8,391 bases of DNA, from contig JAIPIO010000177.1 in assembly GCA_021734595.1 (NCBI GenBank), forward strand, positions 1-8,391, given 5' to 3'. A model generated the notes under the pieces. It ran no database searches. It was not told where the DNA came from and saw nothing but the letters and a program-made list of their open reading frames with translations. The translations under genes were made by a program, and so were the position numbers. The DNA comes from Kiritimatiellales bacterium. GTDB lineage: Bacteria > Verrucomicrobiota > Kiritimatiellia > Kiritimatiellales > Pontiellaceae. Below, piece by piece: positions 1 through 6,565 of this stretch (position 1 is its first letter; each line of letters begins with the position of its first letter).

Positions 1-1191
1 GTTTAGCGCCACGGTGTAGATCCCGATCCGCACCGGGGTTTTGGTGTCCTGCATGGAGTAGAAGGCGGGGATGAATACCTTGGCGGCGCTGAAGACAATA
101 AGGCCCGGGGCATAGAAGCGCAGGGCGCGCGCGCTGAGCAGGGTGGATTGCGCGTCGAAGCTTCCGCCCCATTCGAATATGGATTGGATGATGGGGGTGG
201 CGAGCGCAAGCAGGCCGAGGGCGGCGGGCAGCATGATGTAGGCGAGGTGGCGGAGGGAGTGGGTGATGGTTTCCCGCATGGCGTCGATGTCGCGTTCGGC
301 GGCGTGCGTGGAAAAGGTGGGCAGCAATACGGTCGCCATGGCGGTGGCGATAATACCGAGGGGGAAGTAGATGAGGCGTTCGCTATAGAACAGGGCGGCC
401 GGTGCCCAGTCTCCAATCCAGATGGCAAGGTAGCTGTCGATCAGGACATTGATTTGCGTAATTCCCGCGCCGAGGGCGGCGGGTCCCATCAACAACAGAA
501 TCTGGCGTATGCGCGGGTCTTTCCAGTGGCTGGAAAAATGAAAAGGACAACCAAAACGTTTCAAGGCCGGTAGCTGAATGGCCACTTGCGCGATTCCCGC
601 AAGGAGTACGGCCCATGCCAGCACATGGATCCGGCCGGATTCCCCGGTGCCGATGAGTGGGAAAATCCCGAGCATGGCCGCAATGAGAATCAGGTTGAGC
701 AGGCATGGCGCAAAGGCAGGTGTGGCGAAGTGCCTGTAGGAGTTAAGCACGGCCATGGAGAGTGCGGCCATGCAGATGAAGAGGACGTAGGGGAACATGA
801 TGCGCGATAATTCAAAGTTGGTTGCCCATTTCTCGGTGATGCCTGGGACCTGCAGTCCAATCGAAAAGACGAGTACTCCGACGATGGCAATGGCAGAGAG
901 GATGGCAGCAGACATGGCGGCGACCCTGGCGACCATTTCCCACGCCGCCTTGCTGCCTTCCTTGGTGCGGGTTTCAATGAGTACGGGGACAAAGGCGGCG
1001 GAGAGGGCGCCTTCGCCAAACAGGCGGCGGAAGAGGTTTGGTATCTTGAAGGCCACGAGGAATGCAGAAGCAAAAAGGGAAGTCCCGAAAAAATATGCAA
1101 AGACAACGTCGCGCAGCATGCCTAGCCCGCGGCTGAGCAGCGTAAAGCCACCGACAACGCCGGCGGAACGAATGACGGCTCTGTTTTTCAA
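1..1191 (-). CDS. murJ: MurJ lipid II flippase, C-terminus cut by window edge
   Basis: MurJ (MviN, MOP superfamily) flips lipid II across the inner membrane for peptidoglycan synthesis. The frame is open for 397 codons from a TTG at 1191 to the window edge; complete family members have about 500-530 residues, so the last three or so membrane helices are missing. The N-terminus shows the family signature: SRGLGMLRDVVFAYFFG at about 19-35, then VAFKIPNLFRRLFGEGALS at about 46-64. Further on come FYSERLIYFPLG near 292-303 and FYAPGLIVFSAAKVF near 359-373. No ATG lies near the expected N-terminus. TTG is preferred because it follows GGAGG by four bases and forms a TTGA overlap with the stop of the upstream CPBP gene, which suggests translational coupling. 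No frameshift was found when all 397 codons were read. Identification is secure; the exact start is inferred. Confidence 0.95.
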   Translation of the reverse strand, partial: MKNRAVIRSAGVVGGFTLLSRGLGMLRDVVFAYFFGTSLFASAFLVAFKIPNLFRRLFGEGALSAAFVPVLIETRTKEGSKAAWEMVARVAAMSAAILSAIAIVGVLVFSIGLQVPGITEKWATNFELSRIMFPYVLFICMAALSMAVLNSYRHFATPAFAPCLLNLILIAAMLGIFPLIGTGESGRIHVLAWAVLLAGIAQVAIQLPALKRFGCPFHFSSHWKDPRIRQILLLMGPAALGAGITQINVLIDSYLAIWIGDWAPAALFYSERLIYFPLGIIATAMATVLLPTFSTHAAERDIDAMRETITHSLRHLAYIMLPAALGLLALATPIIQSIFEWGGSFDAQSTLLSARALRFYAPGLIVFSAAKVFIPAFYSMQDTKTPVRIGIYTVALN

Positions 1192-2120
1192 ATATCCTCC
1201 AGCGCCTGGGTGTTCCAGCGGGATTTAGAGAGGATGGTAAAAACAACAAATACGCTGGCCGCGATGATACCCATCCAGCTTTTGGAAATCCACTCCGATC
1301 TCCCGTACAGCCCGCAAAGCGAACAGTTGTTGTTGGTGAACTGATCAAACATCATTAGCACCCACACCCATCCCGCATGCAAACCAATTGATACATAGAG
1401 CGACTTTGTATATTCAAACAGCAGAGTCAACACAATCCCCGTTCCAAAAAGAGTCAGTGACTGCTGTACGAATGAACTGCCGGCTCGGTCAAATAGACGC
1501 GGCAGCATCCGCAATCCCGCGTACCATGTCTCAAGCTGTTCCGGGTTGGACGGCTTCATGAAATGGATGAGCGCGTAAACCGCCGCGCCGATGAGCAAGG
1601 CTACCGCGCATCCAAGCGTACGCTTAAGGAGATTGTGCAGAAAGCCCCGGAAAAAGATCTCTTCAATGACACCAATCAGAAGACAACCGCCGGTCGAAAG
1701 AAGAATTTCACCCAGCTGTTGGTGGAAAGAGGCGTCGGTTGGTTTCCAGTCAAACGCGTGCAGCAGCAGGCCGGGAATGTAGAAAACCAGCATGGATACA
1801 ATGCCCAGTCCGGCTCCCATCGCCATTAGTTTCCACTTCCGCCTGTCACCGGTCAGTCCAATGATTGCGGCGTTGCGAATACCGCTCAGGCGGAAGGCGG
1901 GGTATAGGGCAAAAAGAACGGCTATCATCACACAGCGGGAAACCACCCGGTGAAATATCAGTTTATCGGCCAGCCATTGCCAGAAGGTGGCATCCGCATG
2001 CGCCTCTGCGATAGAAACCAGAAAGCGGTACAGCGCAGGCGCGACCAACGCTCCGGCGACCGGAGCCACCAGAAATATCAGCAGAAGGGCGCTTGCCGCC
2101 TTTTTCCTTTCAGTATCCAT
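1188..2120 (-). CDS. CPBP family intramembrane glutamic endopeptidase
   Basis: This is a 310-residue multi-pass membrane protein of the CPBP (CAAX protease / bacteriocin-processing, Abi) family, whose members cleave substrates within the membrane. The diagnostic EExxxR motif is E153-E154-R158 (EEIFFR). The second motif is YALIH with H186, where many members have FxxxH. The third is the helix SIGLHAGW with H248; the usual HxxxN/D acidic or amide residue is Val here. About eight hydrophobic segments are visible, starting with residues 10-35 and 60-75. A soluble loop at about 255-280 carries a CSLC pair. The ATG at 2120 starts a basic N-terminus (MDTERKK) just before the first helix; no strong ribosome site is visible. 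The gene precedes murJ and overlaps it by 4 bases, so the two are probably co-transcribed. The substrate is unknown. Confidence 0.88.
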   Translation of the reverse strand: MDTERKKAASALLLIFLVAPVAGALVAPALYRFLVSIAEAHADATFWQWLADKLIFHRVVSRCVMIAVLFALYPAFRLSGIRNAAIIGLTGDRRKWKLMAMGAGLGIVSMLVFYIPGLLLHAFDWKPTDASFHQQLGEILLSTGGCLLIGVIEEIFFRGFLHNLLKRTLGCAVALLIGAAVYALIHFMKPSNPEQLETWYAGLRMLPRLFDRAGSSFVQQSLTLFGTGIVLTLLFEYTKSLYVSIGLHAGWVWVLMMFDQFTNNNCSLCGLYGRSEWISKSWMGIIAASVFVVFTILSKSRWNTQALEDI

Positions 2121-2167
2121 TTCAGACGGACTACGGATTTGGTTGCTTTCAATTCGCGGAAAAACTA

Positions 2168-2196
2168 AATGTATTCAATTCACTTATGTATAGCAA
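2168..2196 (-). promoter_or_regulatory. Candidate sigma-70 promoter for the CPBP-murJ pair
   Basis: On the minus strand, TTGCTA (2196-2191) and TACATT (2173-2168) are separated by exactly 17 bases, about 47 bases before the CPBP ATG. The spacer at 2121-2216 is AT-rich and lies between divergent genes, so it must also drive the plus-strand operon. No equally good plus-strand pair was found; TTGCTT (2141-2146) with TAAATG 17 bases downstream is weak. This is a pattern match only. Confidence 0.35.
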
Positions 2197-2216
2197 AAAC
2201 AGAATGGCGACTTTTT

Positions 2217-3269
2217 ATGGACAAACTTGGAAAAATTCTGACGGGCGACGAGGGGCTGATAAGGGCTTCGGAGGAGATCATGAGCCGGCAGGCGGTCGAC
2301 TGGGACCTGACGGACCGCCCGCATGACCCGCTGAACCGGATGCAGACGACGATTGCCGTACCCGCAACCATTTCCGGCCCCGGCACCTTTTTAGGCAAAG
2401 CTACGCGTACCATCACCTTTGAGCCGACGGACCGCGAGGGCTGGTGGCTGGACCGCAGCGACCAACCCGGCTCGCTCCCCACCAAAGTGGAGATCGACAA
2501 TGTATGGACGACCGGCCAGCTGGTGAGCAACATTGTGCTGCGCAGCGGCGGGCCCCACAACTATGTGCGCATGGTGGAGCATCTTATTTCAATCAAGGCC
2601 GGACTCAGGATCGACAACCTCGTGGTCAAGATAGATTCCGGTGATCCGCCGCTGTTCGAGCGCGGCAGCATGGATATCATTGAGACGCTGGATAAATGTG
2701 GACGCAAAACATCCGACCGGTCGGTAAAATACTGTACCGTTAAAGAGCCGGTAACCGTTGGCGGTCCGGAAGGACAGGTCGTAACCATGGCACCGCCGGA
2801 TGATCCTGCAAATCCGAGACTGATTATCGACAGTGCAATTTCTTTTCCGAATGCCATTGGGGATCAACGGATCATCTTTCCGGTTACCGAGGAGTTGATC
2901 CGCATGGCGGCGGTTGCCCGCACCAACACCCCGTTCGGGAAAATCCTGTACTGCAAGACAGTCGGGCAGCTGTTTGCGGATTTGCGCAACCTCGGCTACA
3001 CAAGGAAAAATGTGCTGATTGCCTGCAAGCGTAAATATTTCAATGAGCCTCGGCTGCTTCATAACGGAAAATCGCTGGAAACCATCTGGCATCGGAGTGT
3101 ACTGGATCTGCTTGCCGCGGTATCGCTGATCAAGGACGGGAATTTTGTCGGGAAAATAACCTCGTATAAAGCCGGCCACCGGTTGGATGTGGAGATGGTC
3201 ACGCAGCTCTATCTCAACGATCTGGTGGTTCCGGTTGAAGTGCCGAAACCGGGCGGGGAGGCATCATGA
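2217..3269 (+). CDS. Divergent LpxC-like protein (UDP-3-O-acyl-GlcNAc deacetylase superfamily)
   Basis: The 350-residue product aligns by eye with LpxC, the zinc deacetylase that commits to lipid A synthesis, along its whole length. Matches include SGPGTFLGK at 53-61 (LpxC GVGLHTGK), VRMVEHLISIKAGLRIDNLVV at 117-137 (LpxC VEHL...IDNIV), ARTN/FG near 234-241 and YKAGHRLD at 317-324 (LpxC YKSGHALN). E121, H122 and H321 match E. coli E78, H79 and H265. Other active-site positions have changed: the LHTG histidine is Phe58, the D105 position reads Arg149, and HKxxD is H292-RSVL-D297 with one extra residue, followed by Ala where D246 would be. A roughly 40-residue N-terminal extension is present; LpxC is usually about 305 residues. 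An in-frame ATG at 2169 lies within the promoter-like DNA and encodes an unlikely leader, so M at 2217 is preferred. It may be a paralogue with altered or lost catalysis. It is the first gene of the operon. Confidence 0.78.
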   Translation: MDKLGKILTGDEGLIRASEEIMSRQAVDWDLTDRPHDPLNRMQTTIAVPATISGPGTFLGKATRTITFEPTDREGWWLDRSDQPGSLPTKVEIDNVWTTGQLVSNIVLRSGGPHNYVRMVEHLISIKAGLRIDNLVVKIDSGDPPLFERGSMDIIETLDKCGRKTSDRSVKYCTVKEPVTVGGPEGQVVTMAPPDDPANPRLIIDSAISFPNAIGDQRIIFPVTEELIRMAAVARTNTPFGKILYCKTVGQLFADLRNLGYTRKNVLIACKRKYFNEPRLLHNGKSLETIWHRSVLDLLAAVSLIKDGNFVGKITSYKAGHRLDVEMVTQLYLNDLVVPVEVPKPGGEAS

Positions 3270-3682
3270 AGTCGTACAGGAAGGAATTGTGGTTCGAAGC
3301 TCCGCGCCGTCGGCAGATCATGCACATCACTCCGCAGGTGGAGGAATGCCTGTGCGAATCCGGCATTAAGGAAGGCCTCTGCCTCGTCAACGCCATGCAC
3401 ATTACCGCTTCGGTCTTCATCAACGACAACGAGAGCGGGTTGCACTCCGACTACGAAAAATGGCTCGAAAAGCTCGCGCCTGAAAAACCCTATTCCCAAT
3501 ACGCCCACAACGGCTACGAGGACAACGCCGATGCCCACCTGAAGCGCACCATCATGGGACGCGAAGTGGTCGTTGCCGTCACCGACGGTCGGCTCGATTT
3601 CGGCCCGTGGGAACAGATCTTCTACTATGAGCTCGACGGCAAACGCCGGAAACGCCTGCTCGTAAAGATTATCGGCGAGTAG
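3266..3682 (+). CDS. YjbQ/UPF0047 family protein
   Basis: This 138-residue protein has the full length and nearly the whole consensus of the UPF0047/YjbQ family. Visible blocks are RRRQIMHITPQVEE (14-27), KEGLCLVNAMHITASVFIND (35-54), EDNADAHLKRTIMGREVVV (85-103), TDGRLDFGPWEQIFY (106-120) and the basic tail RRKRLLVKIIGE. Conserved candidates for the active pocket are H45, D86-N87-H91 and E116. E. coli YjbQ has weak thiamine-phosphate synthase activity and the family is annotated as secondary thiamine-phosphate synthase, but its main physiological role is not settled. The ATG overlaps the stop of the LpxC-like gene (ATGA at 3266-3269) and has GGGGAGG five bases upstream, so it is translated from the same transcript. 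It is cytoplasmic, with no signal or membrane segment. Confidence 0.93.
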   Translation: MKSYRKELWFEAPRRRQIMHITPQVEECLCESGIKEGLCLVNAMHITASVFINDNESGLHSDYEKWLEKLAPEKPYSQYAHNGYEDNADAHLKRTIMGREVVVAVTDGRLDFGPWEQIFYYELDGKRRKRLLVKIIGE

Positions 3683-3693
3683 GCTCCCCTGTC

Positions 3694-4494
3694 ATGAATC
3701 CCGCTTTTCATCGCACGGAACTTTTGATCGGAAAAGAAGCCGTCAGAGCGCTTGAAGCCACCCGTGTGATTCTCTTTGGCGTCGGCGGCGTCGGAAGCTG
3801 GTGCGCCGAGGCGCTGGTCCGCTCCGGGGTGGGGCACCTGACCCTCGTCGACAACGATGTGATCTGCATCACCAATGTGAACCGCCAGATGCAGGCCACC
3901 TCCGGGAACGTCGGGGCAGTCAAGGTCGAAGCGCTGAAAATGCGTCTGCTGGAAATCAATCCATCGGTCGACGTTCTGGCCTTGCAGAAAGTCTATAATC
4001 TGGAAACCTGCGAAAGTTTCGATCTTCCGGCCTACGATTATGTGATCGATGCCATCGACACGCTTTCACACAAGGTTGATCTGATTGCCCGCTCAATGGA
4101 ATCCGGCGCAACGCTGTTTTCTGCGATGGGCGCCGCCTGCAAACTCGATGCCACCACCATCCGGGTATCCTCCATATGGGAATCATACGGTTGCAAGCTG
4201 GCGCGGTTTGTCCGTAAACGGTTGCGTCGCCGCGGTGCGACGGGCGACTGCCTGTGCGTCTACTCCGAAGAGTTTCTGATGCCGGTACACGCGGTTGAAT
4301 CCGGTTGCGGAACCGGGCAGTGCTTCTGTCCAACGCAGAGCGATGAAGACGGGGAGGAAATCTCCGCCGATGTCTGGTGCAATAAAAAAGCGCAGATTAA
4401 CGGATCGCTGGTGCATATCACCGGCACCTTCGGGTTTCATCTGGCCGGACTGGTCATTCAGGATGTCGTGCGCCGCATGAATCCGCAGGAATAG
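3694..4494 (+). CDS. tcdA: tRNA threonylcarbamoyladenosine dehydratase (TcdA/CsdL-like, ThiF/MoeB fold)
   Basis: The 266-residue product is an E1-like adenylating enzyme. TcdA uses ATP to cyclise t6A at position 37 of ANN-decoding tRNAs to ct6A. The nucleotide-binding loop is FGVGGVGSW at 28-36, followed by LVDNDVI (51-57), the NRQ arginine block at 63-65, K77 in GAVKVEA and VIDAID at 117-122. The segment GAACKLDATTIRVSSI (146-161) and the basic stretch LARFVRKRLRRRG (169-181) match the TcdA branch rather than ThiF or MoeB, and no rhodanese domain follows. Cysteines cluster at C205, C210 and C212, and the C-terminal GTFGFHLAGLVIQDVVR (244-260) is typical. It starts 11 bases after the YjbQ-family gene with only a weak ribosome site, so it is probably the last gene of the operon. 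Confidence 0.92.
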   Translation: MNPAFHRTELLIGKEAVRALEATRVILFGVGGVGSWCAEALVRSGVGHLTLVDNDVICITNVNRQMQATSGNVGAVKVEALKMRLLEINPSVDVLALQKVYNLETCESFDLPAYDYVIDAIDTLSHKVDLIARSMESGATLFSAMGAACKLDATTIRVSSIWESYGCKLARFVRKRLRRRGATGDCLCVYSEEFLMPVHAVESGCGTGQCFCPTQSDEDGEEISADVWCNKKAQINGSLVHITGTFGFHLAGLVIQDVVRRMNPQE

Positions 4495-4495
4495 T

Positions 4496-4582
4496 TTTCC
4501 AAACTCTGGAAATGTCGGTACTTCCAGTTTCCAATCCTTGGAAATCCTAAAACAGGCGATGGGCTTTTTCCAACTTGGGAAA
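4496..4582. repeat. Cluster of TTCCA/TGGAA palindromes in convergent spacer
   Basis: Two perfect TTCCA-N5-TGGAA words lie at 4497-4511 and 4529-4543. The second sits in a longer palindrome with 7-base arms and a 3-base centre (4528-4544). A third variant, TTTCC-N6-GGAAA, lies at 4567-4582. Extra half sites occur at 4522, 4608 and 4613. The DNA lies between the converging ends of tcdA and the pseudopilin gene. It could be a protein-binding site, a folded RNA end or a dispersed repeat; there is no T-run of terminator type. Confidence 0.6.
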
Positions 4583-4610
4583 GTGATTTCCGAACGGTTC
4601 AAAGTGGTTC

Positions 4611-4644
4611 CATTCCACAGGATACTACCGCAGTTTGTGGAATG
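4611..4644. terminator. Stem-loop between convergent genes (possible transcript end)
   Basis: CATTCCACA (4611-4619) and TGTGGAATG (4636-4644) form a perfect 9-bp stem around a 16-base loop, 22 bases beyond the pseudopilin stop. No uridine tract follows on either strand, so it is not a textbook intrinsic terminator. It may stabilise 3' ends of the converging transcripts, or it may be a further variant of the TTCCA/TGGAA family. Confidence 0.35.
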
Positions 4645-4665
4645 TGTGGGGGTGGACGACGCAAC

Positions 4666-5130
4666 TCAGTCCTCAAGCACATAAATATACCCATCGGCGC
4701 GCTGTCTGAATGATCCGGTCTGGAGATTGCCGTCATCAAACTGGGTGTCAATCCGGGTCATGGCTTCTTCATCCAGAGTAGGATCCTTGACCGAAACGCC
4801 GGACAGCACCCCGAACACGTTGTAATCCCAGTCCCACGACCCGCCAATTACCGTATTTGCCCGCCATGGAAAGCCATCCAGAAACTCGGTCATTCCGTCT
4901 GGCATAATTCCCGGATAACTGTCAGGTGGATAGGTACCATGCTCCATGGCATAGTTCAGGAAGGCATGCGATGCGGTCTGGATATCACGGCAGAAACGGC
5001 TTTCGCGCGCTTTCCAGGTTGCCTGCAGGGCAGCGGGAACGCCGATGGCTGCAAGCAACCCGATAATGCTCACAACAATCATTATCTCTATCAGCGTAAA
5101 CCCTTTGCTTTTTTTTGACCTATTCACCAC
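4666..5130 (-). CDS. Type IV prepilin-like / PulG-type pseudopilin, solitary
   Basis: The 154-residue protein has a class III signal: a short basic leader (VNRSKKSKG) cleaved between G10 and F11, giving a mature end FTLIEIMIVVSIIGLLAAIG with Glu at mature position 5. The hydrophobic helix spans about 13-31 and acts as both anchor and assembly spine. The rest is a small soluble domain with two cysteine-free turns, TYPPDSYPG (61-69) and GGSWDWDYN (96-104), the kind of GGxWDWD motif common in PVC-bacterial pseudopilins. There is no calcium-site tail typical of the major pseudopilin GspG. The start is one of two tandem GTG codons (5130 or 5127), and AAAAGG lies seven bases upstream of the first. 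No secretion or pilus genes adjoin it, so assembly would rely on machinery encoded elsewhere. Its specific role is unknown. Confidence 0.85.
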   Translation of the reverse strand: MVNRSKKSKGFTLIEIMIVVSIIGLLAAIGVPAALQATWKARESRFCRDIQTASHAFLNYAMEHGTYPPDSYPGIMPDGMTEFLDGFPWRANTVIGGSWDWDYNVFGVLSGVSVKDPTLDEEAMTRIDTQFDDGNLQTGSFRQRADGYIYVLED

Positions 5131-5157
5131 AACCTGACCTTTTCATTTCTTTGAAAC

Positions 5158-5172
5158 GCACATTGCATGCCA
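5158..5172 (-). promoter_or_regulatory. Candidate sigma-54 (-24/-12) promoter for the pseudopilin
   Basis: The minus strand reads TGGCATGCAATGTGC from 5172 to 5158: GG and GC separated by the required 10 bases, with nine of eleven consensus bases (TGGCACG-N4-TTGC) present. A start about 12 bases beyond the GC, near 5146, would leave a 16-base leader that still contains AAAAGG (5143-5138). Pilin genes are often sigma-54/PilR controlled in proteobacteria. In this organism the link is inference. Confidence 0.35.
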
Positions 5173-5307
5173 AAACCTGAATTGACTGTATTATCCCCAA
5201 TATTTAAGGGAGTGGGCGCGGATAAAAGGTTTTGTAAAATGCCGGATTTATCAGAAGTGAGAATATTTGAAAGGCAAGTGCCTGGGGTTTTGCAGAACTG
5301 CATTCTT

Positions 5308-6357
5308 TCACCCGCCTTGTACATCGGGATTAAAGTAACGTTCCAAAAGGATCATGCTGCAAAGGCGGACTGTCTCCCGGTCCTTGATTCTGCTGATCAG
5401 GCGGTGGTAGCTGTAGAGGACTTTGAACAGGTGGCCATCGGCGACCCAGTCGCCGTTCCGGTTGTTCGTCACATCCCATCTCCGGTTCCAGCGATCCACA
5501 TTCTCCTCGTTCTCCCAGTAATCCCTGGCCATGATTTTCTCCAACGTCACACGTTCCGCCATGGCAGTGGTCGTGGGATCGATCTCCGGAACCGGCGCAC
5601 CGATATGTACGCGGTGGCCACCGTATCCGGAGCGGGCCATAACCGGATACCCCATCGCTTCCAGATTCATCAAGGCTTCGGTATGGGTGATCATGTGGGT
5701 GAAGTTGGGCCGAGGAACCGAAGGTCGGCCCAGGAGATCCTTGAATCGCGCCAGACTGTCGAATGTTGCCTCGATCATCTCCTGGGTATCTGCATAGGCT
5801 GGCTGATCACCCGGTTTCTGAGGCTTGATTTTGGCAATCTGGCGGTTGAGTCCGCATATTCCCTGAATCAGAGCCGGTTGAGCCATTCGGGGTACGTCCC
5901 GCAAAGCCTTTGTAGAAAGAGACGTGAAGATCACCGCGTGACCATGGGCACGCAAACCGCCCGTTATGGCCGGGGCAAGCGAGCCGGGGATTTTCTCAAT
6001 CAGGGTCTCGTCCGCCGCTTCCTCCGGAAGTGGTTCGAATTGCGCTGCGCGCAGTCGGATCACGGCATCCAGCTGCTTCCTGATGTTGGCAGTCGTTTCT
6101 TCACCGAGTCTGTTTTCCCTGCATAGATAATAGCCCGCCAGCACACACGCGCCCCAATGGGCGTCGAACCAGCCGTTGGCCCGGGCCATGCCGGTGAGGC
6201 CCTTCACGAGATAGGAATCGTCCAGCACGGCACCTTCCCCTTTTTCGCTCGCGGCAGCATGGATGGTTTCGCCGAACGCACCGGGAATGGCAAGACCCCC
6301 GATGATACCCTTTGAAAGCTTCATAAACCCCTTTCGATTCATTGCCCGGTTTTCCAT
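5308..6357 (-). CDS. Exported His-rich alpha-helical protein of unknown function
   Basis: I cannot assign this 349-residue protein with confidence. The N-terminus NRKGFMKLSKGIIGGLAIPG (7-26) resembles a Tat signal with RK instead of RR, followed by a likely cleavage site after HAAA (33-36), so it is probably exported. The mature part looks helical and carries repeated histidine patterns: FDAHWG (64-69), AHGHAV (137-142), THMITHTEAL (220-229, HxxxH), GGHRVHIG (246-253) and DGHLFK (307-312). The order and spacing of some blocks (AHWGACVLAGYYL; GSLAPAITGGLRAHGHAV; C-terminal GHLFKVLYSYHRL) faintly recall questin-oxidase-like (DUF4243) proteins. That is from memory and weak. The ATG at 6357 has GAAGG six bases upstream; a second ATG at 6342 is possible. 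It lies 208 bases downstream of the DUF1080 gene, beyond a terminator-like hairpin, so it is probably transcribed on its own. Confidence 0.7.
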   Translation of the reverse strand: MENRAMNRKGFMKLSKGIIGGLAIPGAFGETIHAAASEKGEGAVLDDSYLVKGLTGMARANGWFDAHWGACVLAGYYLCRENRLGEETTANIRKQLDAVIRLRAAQFEPLPEEAADETLIEKIPGSLAPAITGGLRAHGHAVIFTSLSTKALRDVPRMAQPALIQGICGLNRQIAKIKPQKPGDQPAYADTQEMIEATFDSLARFKDLLGRPSVPRPNFTHMITHTEALMNLEAMGYPVMARSGYGGHRVHIGAPVPEIDPTTTAMAERVTLEKIMARDYWENEENVDRWNRRWDVTNNRNGDWVADGHLFKVLYSYHRLISRIKDRETVRLCSMILLERYFNPDVQGG

Positions 6358-6416
6358 TGCGCGCCTTCTTTGGTCCTGGCTGATTTCAAATTACGGCATG
6401 CCTCGGTATTCCGTTG

Positions 6417-6462
6417 TTCCAGACATTGGAAATCCCCGTTCAGAAAATTCCAGCGGGTGGAA
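6417..6462. repeat. Two TTCCA-N5-TGGAA words upstream of the exported protein gene
   Basis: Perfect copies lie at 6417-6431 (centre GACAT) and 6448-6462 (centre GCGGG). Their starts are 31 bases apart, about three helical turns, so both would face the same side of the DNA. They sit 60-105 bases before the ATG at 6357, a position suited to a regulator-binding site, although the same word also occurs downstream of genes. Confidence 0.55.
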
Positions 6463-6532
6463 GTTCCGAGGGTTCCGGTTTTCCCGTGCCGTTGAACTAT
6501 TAAAGTTTAGGGCTGATGCCAATGGCTGAAAT

Positions 6533-6556
6533 ATAAAAAATAAAGGACGGCCCTTT
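6533..6556 (-). terminator. Intrinsic terminator-like hairpin after the DUF1080 gene
   Basis: On the minus strand, AAAGGG (6556-6551), loop CCG, then TCCTTT (6547-6542) forms five pairs plus a G-T pair. ATTTTTTAT follows directly. It begins 9 bases beyond the DUF1080 stop codon. The stem is short, but the T-run position is right. Confidence 0.5.
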
Positions 6557-6565
6557 TCCTGGCTC

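Noticed and set aside
148..1348. Several open frames on both strands over the left end
   Set aside because: All overlap the continuous murJ frame (1191 down to 1), which matches MurJ throughout; the others are high-GC shadows rich in Pro, Ser and Arg or Gly.
2169..2216. Upstream ATG extending the LpxC-like protein by 16 residues
   Set aside because: The added residues are not LpxC-like and overlap the divergent promoter DNA; the ATG at 2217 is preferred, although neither has a strong ribosome site.
2589..3179. Minus-strand open frame of 196 codons
   Set aside because: It lies entirely opposite the LpxC-like gene, whose homology is clear; the antisense frame has no recognisable motif.
5124..5324. 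Minus-strand open frame of 66 codons between the exported protein and pseudopilin genes
   Set aside because: It overlaps both neighbours and the candidate promoter and shows no protein-like pattern.
5167..6126. Long plus-strand open frame of 319 codons
   Set aside because: It is antisense to the exported protein gene, which has a ribosome site, a signal peptide and protein-like composition. The plus-strand translation shows no family features.
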